This document shows, in pieces, positions 44,099 through 53,136 of a stretch of DNA of 64,000 nucleotides. Position 1 is the first letter of the stretch. The number at the start of each line of letters is the position of its first letter. Source of the stretch: Roseiarcus sp036489975 (GTDB lineage: Bacteria > Pseudomonadota > Alphaproteobacteria > Rhizobiales > Beijerinckiaceae); contig DASXES010000133.1 of assembly GCA_036489975.1 (NCBI GenBank), positions 1 to 64,000 of the forward strand, read 5' to 3'. The notes under the pieces were generated by a model. The model had not been told where the DNA came from. It did no database searches and saw only the letters and a program-made list of their open reading frames with translations. Position numbers and translations under genes: made by a program.

Positions 44099-44416
44099 TC
44101 AGCCGTAAATCTTCAATGTCGACACCCTAGCCACCACAGTCCGCGCCATTTCAGGGTTAAGCCGGCAAACCCCGTCTGCGCGAATGACGAAATCGGCCGG
44201 ATCGAAAACGTGGCCTTTGACGAAATCAAGCACGGTTCGATCAACCCGAGGTCGCTCTGGCTCCATTAAATCGAAAATGAATTTCGACGAGCCGTCGCCA
44301 CCCTCGTGCATAATTCCAATTGTCGGATCGTATCCTTCCGAAACTGCTTTGATCCGAATTTCGCTTTCGAGAGCCGCATCCCGAGTCCGCCGGCCGGCGA
44401 CTTTTTCAACGGCCTG
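44099..44416 (-). pseudogene. cas1: Fragment of cas1 (CRISPR adaptation endonuclease), C-terminal part
   Basis: The frame from a stop at 44417-44419 to the TGA at 44099 encodes 105 residues that read as the C-terminal helical domain of Cas1: ALESEIRIKAVSEGYDPTIG, IMHEG, FDLMEPERPRVDRTVLDF and FDPADFVIRADGVCRLNPE. This includes the conserved glycine-histidine and FDLMEP-R regions of the active site. The N-terminal 200 or so residues and a start codon are missing. No cas2, effector gene or repeat-spacer array lies nearby. The CRISPR type cannot be told from this piece. Confidence 0.8.
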
Positions 44417-44609
44417 CTAGGCTTGCGAGAGATTGCTTGGTCAGCTTGACCATCGAAGGCTTCCAACTTAAATCGCCACCACAAATCGACAACAGGAAAC
44501 GACCAGAAAACACGAATACTCTAAAATTGACTAACTTCAAAGGACTTGGAAAGAAACGAAGACCGAGAGGAAATCATCAGAAATGAAAGTCCTTGACAAT
44601 GGCATTGAA

Positions 44610-44645
<36 letters not shown>

Positions 44646-44651
44646 CATCCA

Positions 44652-45416
44652 ATGACATCCTCCAAATCTTCAGCATCGAGCGGCGGGCCGGCCCCCAGGC
44701 TCACCGATTTCAAGGCCCTGACCTTTGATTGCTATGGGACGCTGATCGACTGGGAAACGGGGATGATCGAGGCGCTGAAGCCCTTGACCGGCAGGGCGGG
44801 GCGCCCGCTTAGGCGCGATGAGATCCTCGAAGCGCATGCGCGCCATGAGTCGTCGCAGCAGGTCCAGACGCCGGCGAAGCTCTATCGGGATCTGCTCGCG
44901 ACCGTCTATCGCCGCCTCGCCGAGGAGTGGGGCGTCGCCACGACCTGGACCGATTGCGCGGCTTACGGCCGGTCGGTCCGCAACTGGCCGGCGTTCGCCG
45001 ACGCCGCCGCCGCGCTGCAGCACCTCAAGCGGCATTATAAACTGGCCATTCTGTCGAACGTCGACAACGAAAGCTTTTCCTTCAGCAACGAAAAGCTCGG
45101 GGTCGATTTCGACGCGGTCTATACCGCCGAGGATTGCGGCTCCTACAAGCCCTCGCCCCGCAATTTTGACTACATGCTCGCCAAACTGAGGACGCTCGGG
45201 CTCGAGAAGAGCCAGATCCTGCACACCGCAGAAAGCCTGTTCCACGACCACGGACCGGCGAACGAGATCGGACTCGCGTCGTGCTGGATTCACCGGCGCC
45301 ACGGTGAGCAAGGCTCGGGCGCGGCCATGGCGACTGCGCAAACGCCCGATTACGATTTTCGTTTCGAGAGCCTGGCCGCTCTGGTCAGCGCGCATCAGGA
45401 AGCGCTGAAGGCCTGA
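44652..45416 (+). CDS. Haloacid dehalogenase-type HAD hydrolase
   Basis: This is a 254-residue protein. Motif I is TFDCYGTLIDWE, with the nucleophile aspartate, motif II is LAILSNVDN and motif III/IV lies in YTAEDCGSYKPSPRNFDYML. The CYGTLIDWE wording is that of type II haloacid dehalogenases, although many such proteins are phosphatases. The frame is open to 44583, but those codons cross the tRNA remnant; the ATG at 44652 is the sensible start. The stop overlaps csaA by one base. Confidence 0.85.
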   Translation: MTSSKSSASSGGPAPRLTDFKALTFDCYGTLIDWETGMIEALKPLTGRAGRPLRRDEILEAHARHESSQQVQTPAKLYRDLLATVYRRLAEEWGVATTWTDCAAYGRSVRNWPAFADAAAALQHLKRHYKLAILSNVDNESFSFSNEKLGVDFDAVYTAEDCGSYKPSPRNFDYMLAKLRTLGLEKSQILHTAESLFHDHGPANEIGLASCWIHRRHGEQGSGAAMATAQTPDYDFRFESLAALVSAHQEALKA

Positions 45417-45754
45417 TGGAAAAGCCGCCGATCGTCTACGACGATTTCTCCAAGGTCGACATGCGCGTCGGGCGCATCGTCACGGTCAGGCCGTTCGAGC
45501 GAGCGCGCAATCCTTCCTATAAGGTCGAGGTCGACTTCGGCCCGCTCGGGCGGAAATGGTCGAGCGCCCAGGTCACCAGTTATTCCGAGGCCGAGCTTAT
45601 GGGCCGCCTCGTCGTCTGCGTCGTCAACATGCCGCCCCGCAACATCGCCGGCTTCCAGTCCGAGGTGCTGATCCTGGGAGCGAAGAATGCGCGCTCCGAC
45701 GTCGTCTTGCTGTCGCCCCTGGCCGAGATCGCGCTGGGCGAACCTGTGTTCTAG
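45416..45754 (+). CDS. csaA: CsaA-type tRNA-binding-domain protein
   Basis: This 112-residue protein is a stand-alone tRNA-binding (OB-fold) domain. KVDMRVGRIVTVRPFERARNPSYKVEVDFG (in parts) and NMPPRNIAGFQSEVLILGA are hallmarks of CsaA. Homologues act as export-related chaperones or bind tRNA as dimers. It starts on the last base of the HAD gene, so the two are translated together. Length is typical. Confidence 0.9.
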   Translation: MEKPPIVYDDFSKVDMRVGRIVTVRPFERARNPSYKVEVDFGPLGRKWSSAQVTSYSEAELMGRLVVCVVNMPPRNIAGFQSEVLILGAKNARSDVVLLSPLAEIALGEPVF

Positions 45755-45872
45755 GCGTATGGTCGTGGGAGCACGGTCAGAAAACAAACGCCGCCTCGGA
45801 ACCGAGCGCGCTCGAATTGCGTGCAGAGGGGAGGCGCAATTGGCCTGTCGTTTTTCACGCGCAGAGGGACGA

Positions 45873-46304
45873 ATGGCGGGCCTCCAGCCGCAGGCCCGGC
45901 GCGCCGTTCTTGCTGTCGTCCTGGGATTGACCGCGGCGGCTCCAAGCGCCGGTCTCGCCGCCACGCTCGACCCGCGCCTTTTGGGCGCGTGGGCTTCCTC
46001 GGCCGCGGACTGCCAAAAGCTGTTTGTCCGGAGCGGCGGAGCCCTGAGCTACCGGCGACCGGTGGACCAGTTCGCCCAGGCTGTCATCATTGAGCCCGGC
46101 CAGATCCGCTCGCCGACCGGCGTGTGCCGGATCGTCAGCGTGGGGCGCGACAAGAATGGCGTCGCCGTATCGCTCGATTGTCAGGACTCGATCAGCTTCC
46201 GCTCCGAAACTGTCCACTTCAAGATTCGCAGCGGCGCCGAGATCGTCTACAGTCCAACGGGAGACACGTCGCTCGACACGACCTATCTAAAATGCCGGCT
46301 GTGA
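45873..46304 (+). CDS. Hypothetical exported protein
   Basis: This is a 143-residue protein with a signal peptide (RRAVLAVVLGLTAAAPSAGLA, cleavage near residue 29). The mature part LDPRLLGAWASSAADC is followed by several cysteines that could form two disulfides and a C-terminal TTYLKCRL. The pattern resembles small periplasmic proteins of the lipocalin-like kind that start with LxGxW, but the match is weak. ATG 45873 follows a GAGGG site; the frame is open further upstream over csaA. No function assigned. Confidence 0.7.
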   Translation: MAGLQPQARRAVLAVVLGLTAAAPSAGLAATLDPRLLGAWASSAADCQKLFVRSGGALSYRRPVDQFAQAVIIEPGQIRSPTGVCRIVSVGRDKNGVAVSLDCQDSISFRSETVHFKIRSGAEIVYSPTGDTSLDTTYLKCRL

Positions 46305-46594
46305 ATTCATGACGCCGGCCGTCGCTTGATGGCGATGGACGAGGGCAAGATCATCGCCGGCGGAGCGGCGACTCGGTCGCGATCCGGCTCGCGTTTGCGG
46401 CTGATCCGGGCGACGCCTTATTGGCCTGTCGGATCGTGATATTGGACTAATGGGTAGGATCGCGGACTGCGCCTCTTGGCTTGACGGCTCAAGCGTGCAT
46501 CGACGAAAGTGCCGTACGATCGATAACCCCCAGGATCGTCAGGCGGCGCTTGCGCCGGGCCGGAGCGACAACTATCCGAACAAGGGAGAGAAGC

Positions 46595-47854
46595 TTGCCC
46601 ACGTCCAATTGGCGCGCACGCATAAGCCGCCGCAGCCTCGTCAAATCGGGAGCGGCGCTCGCCGCCGCCCAATTCGCCAGCCCCTTTGTCATCAGCGCCC
46701 GTGCCGCCGACACGGTTAAGCTCGGTCTCGATAATCCGCTGACCGGCACCTACGCCGCCAACGGCAAGAACGAACTCGTCGGCTGCCAGATGGCGATCGA
46801 CGAGATCAACGCCAAGGGCGGCATCCTAGGCCGTCAGGCTCAGCTTCTGGTCGAGGATTCGACCAGCGGCGACGCAGGCACCGCGGTGCAGAAAGCGCGC
46901 AAGCTGATCGAAAGCGACAAAGTCGATTTCCTGCTCGGCAACGTCAACTCGGCCCTGGCGATGGCCATGGCGCAGGTCGCTAGCGAGAAGGGCGTGATCC
47001 ACATCGTGCCGGGCGGCCACACCGACGCGATCACCGGCTCGAGCTGCCACTGGAACGTGTTCCGCGTCTGCAACGCGACGCAGATGGAAGCCAACGCCAT
47101 CGCTGGTCCGCTGGTCAAGGACTACGGCAAGAAGTTCTATTACATCACGCCCGACTATTCGTTTGGGCACACGCTCGAATCCGGCATGGTCAAGGCGGTC
47201 GCCAAGCTTGGCGGCGAGCGAGTAGGTGGCGACCTCACGCCGCTTGGGACCGTCGATTTCTCCTCCTATCTCATCAAGGCGCAGGCGGCGAACCCCGACG
47301 TCATCGTCTTCCTTGTCCAGGGCGACGACATGTTGAACGCCCTGAAGCAGGCGGTCCAGTTCGGGCTGCAGAACAAGGTGCATCTCGCTGGCGCGCAGCA
47401 GGAACTGGAGCCGCTCGAAGGATTGCCGCCTGAGGCGCGCGTCGGGACCTGGGTCTTCGAATGGTACTGGAACCAGCCCGGCGTGCCCCATGTCGCCGAA
47501 TTCGTCGAGGCGACCAAGAAGCGCACCGGTCGCGTGCCGACGGCGCGCACGTGGTTCGGCTACGTTTCCGGCTGGACCTGTGCGCTCGCCGCCGAGAAGG
47601 CCAAGTCGCTGAAGGCGGTCGACATGGCGAAGGCCTTGCAGGACTTTCATCTGCCGCCCGAGATCGCGCTCGGCCCCAATCCGGCGTTCTACCGCGCGGG
47701 GCAAAATCAGCTTCTCGCCTCGCTATTCGTCGGCGAGGCGCAGGCGAAGGGCTCGGCGCCGGACGATCTGGTCAAGGTCGCCAAGGTCGTCAACGGCGCC
47801 GATGTCGCCGGCTCGGTCGAAGAGAGCGGCTGCAAGATGACCTGGCCGAGCTGA
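46595..47854 (+). CDS. livJ: Branched-chain amino acid-type ABC transporter binding protein (Peripla_BP_6), Tat-exported
   Basis: This is a 419-residue binding protein. The N-terminus has a twin-arginine signal, SRRSLVKSGAALAAAQF, cleaved near ARA. The mature part starts DTVKLGLDNPLTGTYAANGK, the standard opening of the LivJ-like family, with STSGDAGTAVQKARKLI further on. Start codon is TTG 46595, five bases after AGGGAGAG; an ATG further upstream lacks a site and spoils the signal. The 290-base region before it has no clear gene. It heads a livJHMGF-type operon. Ligand may be amino acid, amide or urea. Confidence 0.9.
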   Translation: MPTSNWRARISRRSLVKSGAALAAAQFASPFVISARAADTVKLGLDNPLTGTYAANGKNELVGCQMAIDEINAKGGILGRQAQLLVEDSTSGDAGTAVQKARKLIESDKVDFLLGNVNSALAMAMAQVASEKGVIHIVPGGHTDAITGSSCHWNVFRVCNATQMEANAIAGPLVKDYGKKFYYITPDYSFGHTLESGMVKAVAKLGGERVGGDLTPLGTVDFSSYLIKAQAANPDVIVFLVQGDDMLNALKQAVQFGLQNKVHLAGAQQELEPLEGLPPEARVGTWVFEWYWNQPGVPHVAEFVEATKKRTGRVPTARTWFGYVSGWTCALAAEKAKSLKAVDMAKALQDFHLPPEIALGPNPAFYRAGQNQLLASLFVGEAQAKGSAPDDLVKVAKVVNGADVAGSVEESGCKMTWPS

Positions 47855-47937
47855 GCATCGACGAGACCGCCGCGGGACGGAGCGCCGGTTGAAGCGTGAA
47901 CCGGCTGGAGCCGGCGGTTGCAGTTTGGGAGGAGCCC

Positions 47938-48006
47938 ATGGTCGACGGCGCCAAGGTCGCGGGACCACTTGCGGAAAGCGGGTGCAGCATGAAGTGGCCG
48001 GCATGA
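47938..48006 (+). pseudogene. Duplicated tail of the binding-protein gene
   Basis: These 23 codons encode MVDGAKVAGPLAESGCSMKWPA, a clear copy of the last 22 residues of the binding protein just upstream (VNGADVAGSVEESGCKMTWPS). A GGGAGGAG site precedes the ATG, so a short peptide could be made. The rest of the second gene is absent. It looks like the leftover 3' end of a paralogous binding-protein gene deleted by recombination. It stands in the 213-base gap before livH. Confidence 0.7.
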
Positions 48007-48067
48007 ACGCGCCCGGAGCGGCGGAGGAGGGTCCGCCCTACTTTCCGCCAACGGCGAATCTTGGCGC

Positions 48068-48937
48068 ATGACTCAGGTCGTTCTGTTCAATGTGTTCAAC
48101 GGCCTGATCGTCGGGGCGTTCTATGCGCTGATGGCGCTTGGCCTGTCGCTCATCCTCAACCTGAGCGGAGTCATCAATTTCGCCCACGGCGGATTTCTGG
48201 CGCTTGGCGCCTATTTCGCCTACACCTTGATCCCTTACGTGGGATTCTGGGGCGCGCTGATCCTCGCGCCGCCCCTGACAGCCGTGCTTGGCCTCGTCGT
48301 CGAGTGGCTCTTGATCCGCCCGCTCTATGGCAAGGACCCGCTCTACAGCCTGCTCCTGACCTTCGGGCTCGCCTATATTTTCGAGGATGTGTCGCGGATG
48401 ATCTGGGGCGCGCAGAGCGTTCCGTTTCAGGTTCCCGCCTGGCTCATGAGCCCGCTGTCGAGCCAGTATTTTTTCCTCACCGGCTATCGGGTGTTCATGG
48501 TGATCATCGTTGCGGCGGCGGTCGGGGGCCTGTTCGCTGTGCTCAAATACACGCGCCTTGGCATGCGAATCCGGGCCGGCACGCGCGATCTCGACACGGT
48601 CTCGACGCTTGGCGTCAACGTCCGGGTGCTGCGCAGCCTCAACTTCGGCATCGGCATCTACATGGCCGGCCTCGCCGGCGTGCTGGCGGCCGGGCTCCTT
48701 GGCCTCTCGCCCACCATCGGCGCCAATCTCATCATGCCGAGCTTTGTCGCGATCATCGTGGGCGGCCTCGGCAGTCTCTTTGGAACGCTGCTTGGCGGCT
48801 TGCTGATCGGCGTCGCCTCGGGGTTGGCGGCGGTCTACTTTCCCTCCGCCACCGAGGCGGTGATCTACGTGATGATGGGGCTCGTTCTGTTGATCAGGCC
48901 GCGCGGGCTGCTCGGCGAAGAGGGGAGGATTCATTGA
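48068..48937 (+). CDS. livH: Branched-chain amino acid-type ABC transporter permease (LivH)
   Basis: This is a 289-residue permease with eight or so hydrophobic segments. GLIVGAFYALMALGLSLILN and INFAHGGFLALGAY at the N-terminus and AIIVGGLGSLFGTLLGGLLIG near the end are classic LivH wording. The ATP-contact loop lies around RAGTRDLDTVSTLGVNV. It overlaps livM by four bases. With livM it forms the channel. Confidence 0.95.
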   Translation: MTQVVLFNVFNGLIVGAFYALMALGLSLILNLSGVINFAHGGFLALGAYFAYTLIPYVGFWGALILAPPLTAVLGLVVEWLLIRPLYGKDPLYSLLLTFGLAYIFEDVSRMIWGAQSVPFQVPAWLMSPLSSQYFFLTGYRVFMVIIVAAAVGGLFAVLKYTRLGMRIRAGTRDLDTVSTLGVNVRVLRSLNFGIGIYMAGLAGVLAAGLLGLSPTIGANLIMPSFVAIIVGGLGSLFGTLLGGLLIGVASGLAAVYFPSATEAVIYVMMGLVLLIRPRGLLGEEGRIH

Positions 48938-49878
48938 GGCGCGGCCGCGCCTTCGACGCCGCCGTCTGCGTGATTCTGCTGTTCATGCCCTTCTGGATGG
49001 GCGCGATCGGCGGCTACACCGAACTCGCCACTCGGATCGTCGTGATGGGCCTTGCGGCGATGTCGCTCAATTTCCTGCTCGGCTTCACCGGGGTTCTGTC
49101 GTTCGGCCACGCCGCCTATTTCGGGCTCGGCGCCTATGGCGCGGCGATGGCGATCAAGTATCTGGACGCCGGCACGATCCCCGCGATCGGGCTCGGCGTC
49201 GTCGTGGCGACGATCGCGGCGATGGTCATCGGCGCCCTCATCGTCAGGCTGCGCGGCGTCTATTTCGCCATGGTGACGATCGCGTTCGGCCAGGTCTTCT
49301 ACTTCATCGCCTTTCGCTGGAACGCGGTCACCGGCGGCGACGACGGGCTCACCGGCTGGCATCGGCTGCCGATCGACTTCGGCTTCGCCCGGCTCGACAT
49401 CTTCCAGAACGACAAGGCCTTCTATTATTTCGCGCTGGCGATTTTCGCCATCTGCGTCGGCGCGATGGCGGTGCTTCTCAACTCGCCATTCGGGCGCTCT
49501 CTCATCGCCATCCGCGAGAACGAGCGGCGCGCCCGGTTTCTCGGCGTGCCGATCGAGTGGCACGTATGGCTCTCGTTCGTCATCTCGTGCCTCTTCGTCA
49601 GCGTCGCGGGCGCGCTCTACGCGCTCCTCAACAACTTCACCGATCCGCGCGCTTTGCGCTTCGACCTCTCCGGCAATTTCGTCATCATGGCGGTTTTGGG
49701 CGGCATGCGCTCGTTCTGGGGTCCGCTGATCGGGGCTGCGATTTTCGTCGCGCTGCAGGATTACGTCTCGAGCCACACTGAAAACTGGATGTCGGTGATC
49801 GGCCTCGTGTTCGTGCTGGTGGTGCGCTTCTTTCCGCGCGGAGTTCTGGGCATGCTGCGCAGCGGAGCCAAAGCGTGA
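48934..49878 (+). CDS. livM: Branched-chain amino acid-type ABC transporter permease (LivM)
   Basis: This is a 314-residue permease. LNFLLGFTGVLSFGHAAYFG, IVRLRGVYFAMVTIAFGQ and GPLIGAAIFVALQDY are LivM landmarks. The start is a TTG at 48934 that overlaps the livH stop and follows an AGGGGAGG site by five bases; an open frame reaching far upstream is a shadow of livH. It overlaps livG by four bases. Confidence 0.93.
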   Translation: MRRGRAFDAAVCVILLFMPFWMGAIGGYTELATRIVVMGLAAMSLNFLLGFTGVLSFGHAAYFGLGAYGAAMAIKYLDAGTIPAIGLGVVVATIAAMVIGALIVRLRGVYFAMVTIAFGQVFYFIAFRWNAVTGGDDGLTGWHRLPIDFGFARLDIFQNDKAFYYFALAIFAICVGAMAVLLNSPFGRSLIAIRENERRARFLGVPIEWHVWLSFVISCLFVSVAGALYALLNNFTDPRALRFDLSGNFVIMAVLGGMRSFWGPLIGAAIFVALQDYVSSHTENWMSVIGLVFVLVVRFFPRGVLGMLRSGAKA

Positions 49879-50627
49879 CCCTGCTTCAGGTCGATGGCGC
49901 GTCGAAGCGATTCGGCAACCTCGTCGCCATCCACGACGTGTCGCTGACCATTGAGCCCGGCGAATTGCGCGCGATCATCGGTCCCAACGGCGCCGGCAAG
50001 ACGACGTTCTTCAACCTGGTCAGCGGTCTGTTCGCGCCGACGTCGGGCTCGATCCGGTTCGAGGGACGCGACATCAGCGCGCTTGCTCCCGACGAGCGGG
50101 TGCGGCGCGGCATGGCCCGCACCTTTCAGATCACCGAGATCTTTCCCGATCTCTCGGTCGCCGACAATATCCGCGTCGCGGTCGAGATCGCGGCCGGCTA
50201 TCGTCTCAGACCCTGGCTTGCCGGAAAGGCGCGGCGGGCCGTGGCGGAGCGCGTCGCCGAGCTTCTGAGCCTGAGCGGCCTGGCTGACAAGGCGCATGTA
50301 CGCGCGGGCGCGCTGTCGCATGGCGACCAGCGGGCGGCGGAGATCATGATGTCGCTCGCCCTCAAGCCGCGGCTGCTGATGCTCGACGAGCCGACCGCAG
50401 GCATGGGTGACCAGGAGACCTATGACATCGCGCGGCTCATCCGGCGGCTGCATCGGCGGGAGGGACTGACGATCATGCTGATCGAGCACGACATGCGCGT
50501 CGTCTTCAATCTCGCCGACCGGATCATGGTGCTGGCCGAGGGCAAGGTGCTGGCCGAGGGCCCGCCGCAGGAAATTGCCGAAAGCGAAAAGGTCCAGGGC
50601 GCTTATCTCGGCAAGGCTGCGGCATGA
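49875..50627 (+). CDS. livG: Branched-chain amino acid-type ABC transporter ATP-binding protein (LivG)
   Basis: This is a 250-residue ATPase. Walker A is GPNGAGKTT, Walker B leads to MLDEPTAGM and the switch is IEHDMRVV. The signature is degenerate, LSHGDQRAAEI, as in LivG proteins where LSHG replaces LSGG. The long insertion after the Q-loop (RVAVEIAAGYRLRPWLAG) is also LivG-like. It overlaps both neighbours by four bases. Confidence 0.93.
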   Translation: MTLLQVDGASKRFGNLVAIHDVSLTIEPGELRAIIGPNGAGKTTFFNLVSGLFAPTSGSIRFEGRDISALAPDERVRRGMARTFQITEIFPDLSVADNIRVAVEIAAGYRLRPWLAGKARRAVAERVAELLSLSGLADKAHVRAGALSHGDQRAAEIMMSLALKPRLLMLDEPTAGMGDQETYDIARLIRRLHRREGLTIMLIEHDMRVVFNLADRIMVLAEGKVLAEGPPQEIAESEKVQGAYLGKAAA

Positions 50628-51346
50628 TCGCGCTCAAGGCCGAGGGCGTCCACACCTTCTACGGCAAGAGTCACATCCTGCATGGCGTGAGCCTCGAAGT
50701 GCGCGAAGGCGAGATCGTCGCGCTGCTCGGCCGCAATGGCGCTGGCAAGACGACGACGCTGCGCTCGCTGATCGGCCTCACGCCCCCGCGCACCGGCAGC
50801 GTCGCGGTGTTCGGCGCGGACGTGACCGGATTGCCCCCTTACCGAATCGCCGAGGCGGGCGTCGGCTATGTGCCGGAGGGGCGGCGGATCTTCGCCAACC
50901 TGACGGTCGAGGAGAACCTCATGGTTCCGGTCGAACGGCCCGGTCCGTGGACGGTTCAGCGGGCTTACGAGGCGTTTCCGCGGCTCGCCGAGCGCAAGAC
51001 GAACAAGGGCGCACAGCTTTCCGGCGGCGAGCAGGAGATGCTGTCGATCGCCCGCGCCCTACTCCTGAACCCGAGACTGCTCATGCTCGACGAACCCTCG
51101 CAGGGCCTCGCGCCCCTGATCGTCGAGGACGTGTTCAGGATTGTCGTCGCGGCGCGACGCGAAGGCGTCTCCGTGCTGCTGGTTGAGCAGAACGTGCGGG
51201 CGGCTGTCGAGATCGCCGATCGCGCCTATGTGCTGGACGATGGCCGCATCGTCTACGAGGGCGACGCGCGCGCCTTCGGCGCTGACGAGCAGCGGGTGCG
51301 TGAACTCGCCGGCGCGAGCGCCGAGAAGTGGGACATGGACAGTTAG
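50624..51346 (+). CDS. livF: Branched-chain amino acid-type ABC transporter ATP-binding protein (LivF)
   Basis: This is a 240-residue ATPase. Walker A is GRNGAGKTT, the signature is LSGGEQEMLSIAR and Walker B is LLMLDEPSQGLAPL; the motif GYVPEGRRIFANLTVEENL is typical of LivF. It starts four bases inside livG and ends the transporter operon. The C-terminus is about 10 residues longer than in E. coli. Confidence 0.95.
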   Translation: MIALKAEGVHTFYGKSHILHGVSLEVREGEIVALLGRNGAGKTTTLRSLIGLTPPRTGSVAVFGADVTGLPPYRIAEAGVGYVPEGRRIFANLTVEENLMVPVERPGPWTVQRAYEAFPRLAERKTNKGAQLSGGEQEMLSIARALLLNPRLLMLDEPSQGLAPLIVEDVFRIVVAARREGVSVLLVEQNVRAAVEIADRAYVLDDGRIVYEGDARAFGADEQRVRELAGASAEKWDMDS

Positions 51347-51522
51347 CGGAAGTGTTTCGCGGGGCCCGGCGCGCCTTAAAGCCCGGGCAGAGCGGGCGCA
51401 TGCTCGCCGAATGGCCGTTAACTTGATTCGCCGCCGGGGCGTCTTATGAACAACGTCGCCCCGATTTGTGCGCGGGAGAACGATCGGGGCTCGCCCGCCA
51501 CGGGCCGGGGGAGGAAAGACCA

Positions 51523-53127
51523 ATGTTCAAGCAATTGCTGACGCCCGTCGCCGGCAGCCTGCCGCTCTCCTTCATCGTGGCGGCGCTTCCCGTGGCGGTC
51601 GTTCTCGTCCTGCTCGGCGTCTTGCGCCGGCCAGCGTGGCAGGCGTCGTTGGCCGGGCTAATCGTGGCGCTGATCATCGCGACCGCGGTCTGGAGTCTTC
51701 CCCTTCCCCTCGCCTTCAATTCCATCGCGGCCGGCGCTGTGTTCGCCCTCTGGCCGGTCATGTGGATCGTCGTCAACGCGCTGCTGCTCTACAATATCGC
51801 AGTCGAGTCGAACCGGTTCGACGCTTTTCGGGCGTGGGTTCTCAACCATCTTCCCAACGATCGCCGCGTCGTGCTGGTGGTGATCGGCTTCTGCTTCGGC
51901 GCGCTTCTGGAAGGCATCGCCGGCTTTGGGACGCCGGTCGCGATCACCTCGTCGCTTCTCATCCTGGTCGGCTTCCCGGCGCTCGAAGCGCTGGTGTTCA
52001 CCTTGATCTTCAACACCGCGCCGGTCGCTTTCGGCGCCCTCGGCGTTCCGGTGACGACGCTTGGTGCGGTTACGGGCCTTCCTGCCGGGACGCTCGGCGC
52101 CATGATCGGCCGCCAGCTGCCGTTCATCGCGCTTCTGCTGCCTTTCTATGTGATGACGCTCTATGGCGGCGTGCGTTCGCTCAAGGCGCTGTGGCCGGTT
52201 CTTCTGGTCGCGGGCGGCTCCTTCGCGCTCAGCCAGTTCATTTCCTCGAATTATATCAACTACGCCTTGACCGACGTGCTGGCGTCGCTCGGTTCGTTGA
52301 TCGTCACGCTCCTGTTCCTGCAGGTGTGGAAGCCGGCGCCCGATCCGGAATTCGCGGTCCGGGGAGGGGACAGCCTGCTCCACACGCGCTCAGACGTGAG
52401 TCCCTGGCAAGGCTGGCTGCCCTGGCTCATCGTCACCGCGATCGTCATTTTGTGGACGACGCTCGAGATCTTCAAGATCGGGGCCCAGGCGATTCACTGG
52501 CCCGGCCTCGACAAGGCGATCTCGATCACGCTCTACAATGACAAGCCTTATGCCGCGGTCTGGGGCTTCCAGCCGCTCGCCACGGGAACGGCGATCCTGC
52601 TTTCGGCCATCATCACTGCGATCGTGGTCAGGATGAGCGTCGGGGGATTTTTCCAGTGTGTCGCGCGTACCATCAAACAGGCCTGGATCGCTATCGTGAC
52701 CGTTTGCCTGATTATCGGTCTCGCCTATCTGATGAACTATTCCGGCATGGCCTATACGCTCGGCCTCGGTGTGGCGTCGGTCGGGCATTTGTTCGTCATC
52801 CTCTCGCCCTTCCTCGGCTGGGTGGCGGTTGCGCTCTCGGGCAGTGACACGTCGGGCAATGCGCTGTTCGGCAATCTCCAGGTGGTGGCGGCGAGGCAGC
52901 TTGACCTCAACCCGGTGCTGTTCGCGGCGGCCAACTCATCCGGCGGAGTGATGGGGAAGATGATCTCGCCGCAGAATATCGCGACGGGCGTCTCGGTCAC
53001 GGATCTGCGCGGGCATGAAGGCGTCGTGTTCGCCCGCACCTTCTGGCACAGCGTCTTCCTGACGCTCATTCTCGGCGTGCTCGTTGCGCTGCAGCAATTC
53101 GTCTTCCCCGGAATTATCCCGCACTGA
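51523..53127 (+). CDS. lctP: L-lactate permease family transporter
   Basis: This is a 534-residue inner-membrane protein with 12 or more hydrophobic segments. FGALLEGIAGFGTPVAITSSLL, ALGVPVTTLGAVTGLP and the C-terminal SGSDTSGNALFGNLQ and ANSSGGVMGKMISPQNIA are signatures of LctP/GlcA, which import lactate or glycolate with protons. ATG 51523 has a GGGAGG site; the frame is open 19 codons further. A lactate dehydrogenase-type flavoprotein lies far away at 11.4 kb, not adjacent. Confidence 0.93.
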   Translation: MFKQLLTPVAGSLPLSFIVAALPVAVVLVLLGVLRRPAWQASLAGLIVALIIATAVWSLPLPLAFNSIAAGAVFALWPVMWIVVNALLLYNIAVESNRFDAFRAWVLNHLPNDRRVVLVVIGFCFGALLEGIAGFGTPVAITSSLLILVGFPALEALVFTLIFNTAPVAFGALGVPVTTLGAVTGLPAGTLGAMIGRQLPFIALLLPFYVMTLYGGVRSLKALWPVLLVAGGSFALSQFISSNYINYALTDVLASLGSLIVTLLFLQVWKPAPDPEFAVRGGDSLLHTRSDVSPWQGWLPWLIVTAIVILWTTLEIFKIGAQAIHWPGLDKAISITLYNDKPYAAVWGFQPLATGTAILLSAIITAIVVRMSVGGFFQCVARTIKQAWIAIVTVCLIIGLAYLMNYSGMAYTLGLGVASVGHLFVILSPFLGWVAVALSGSDTSGNALFGNLQVVAARQLDLNPVLFAAANSSGGVMGKMISPQNIATGVSVTDLRGHEGVVFARTFWHSVFLTLILGVLVALQQFVFPGIIPH

Positions 53128-53136
53128 GCGCCCGGA

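Noticed and set aside
48061..49878. A 605-residue frame ending in LivM
   Set aside because: The first 290 codons are an arginine-rich shadow of livH; LivM starts at TTG 48934 with a good ribosome site.
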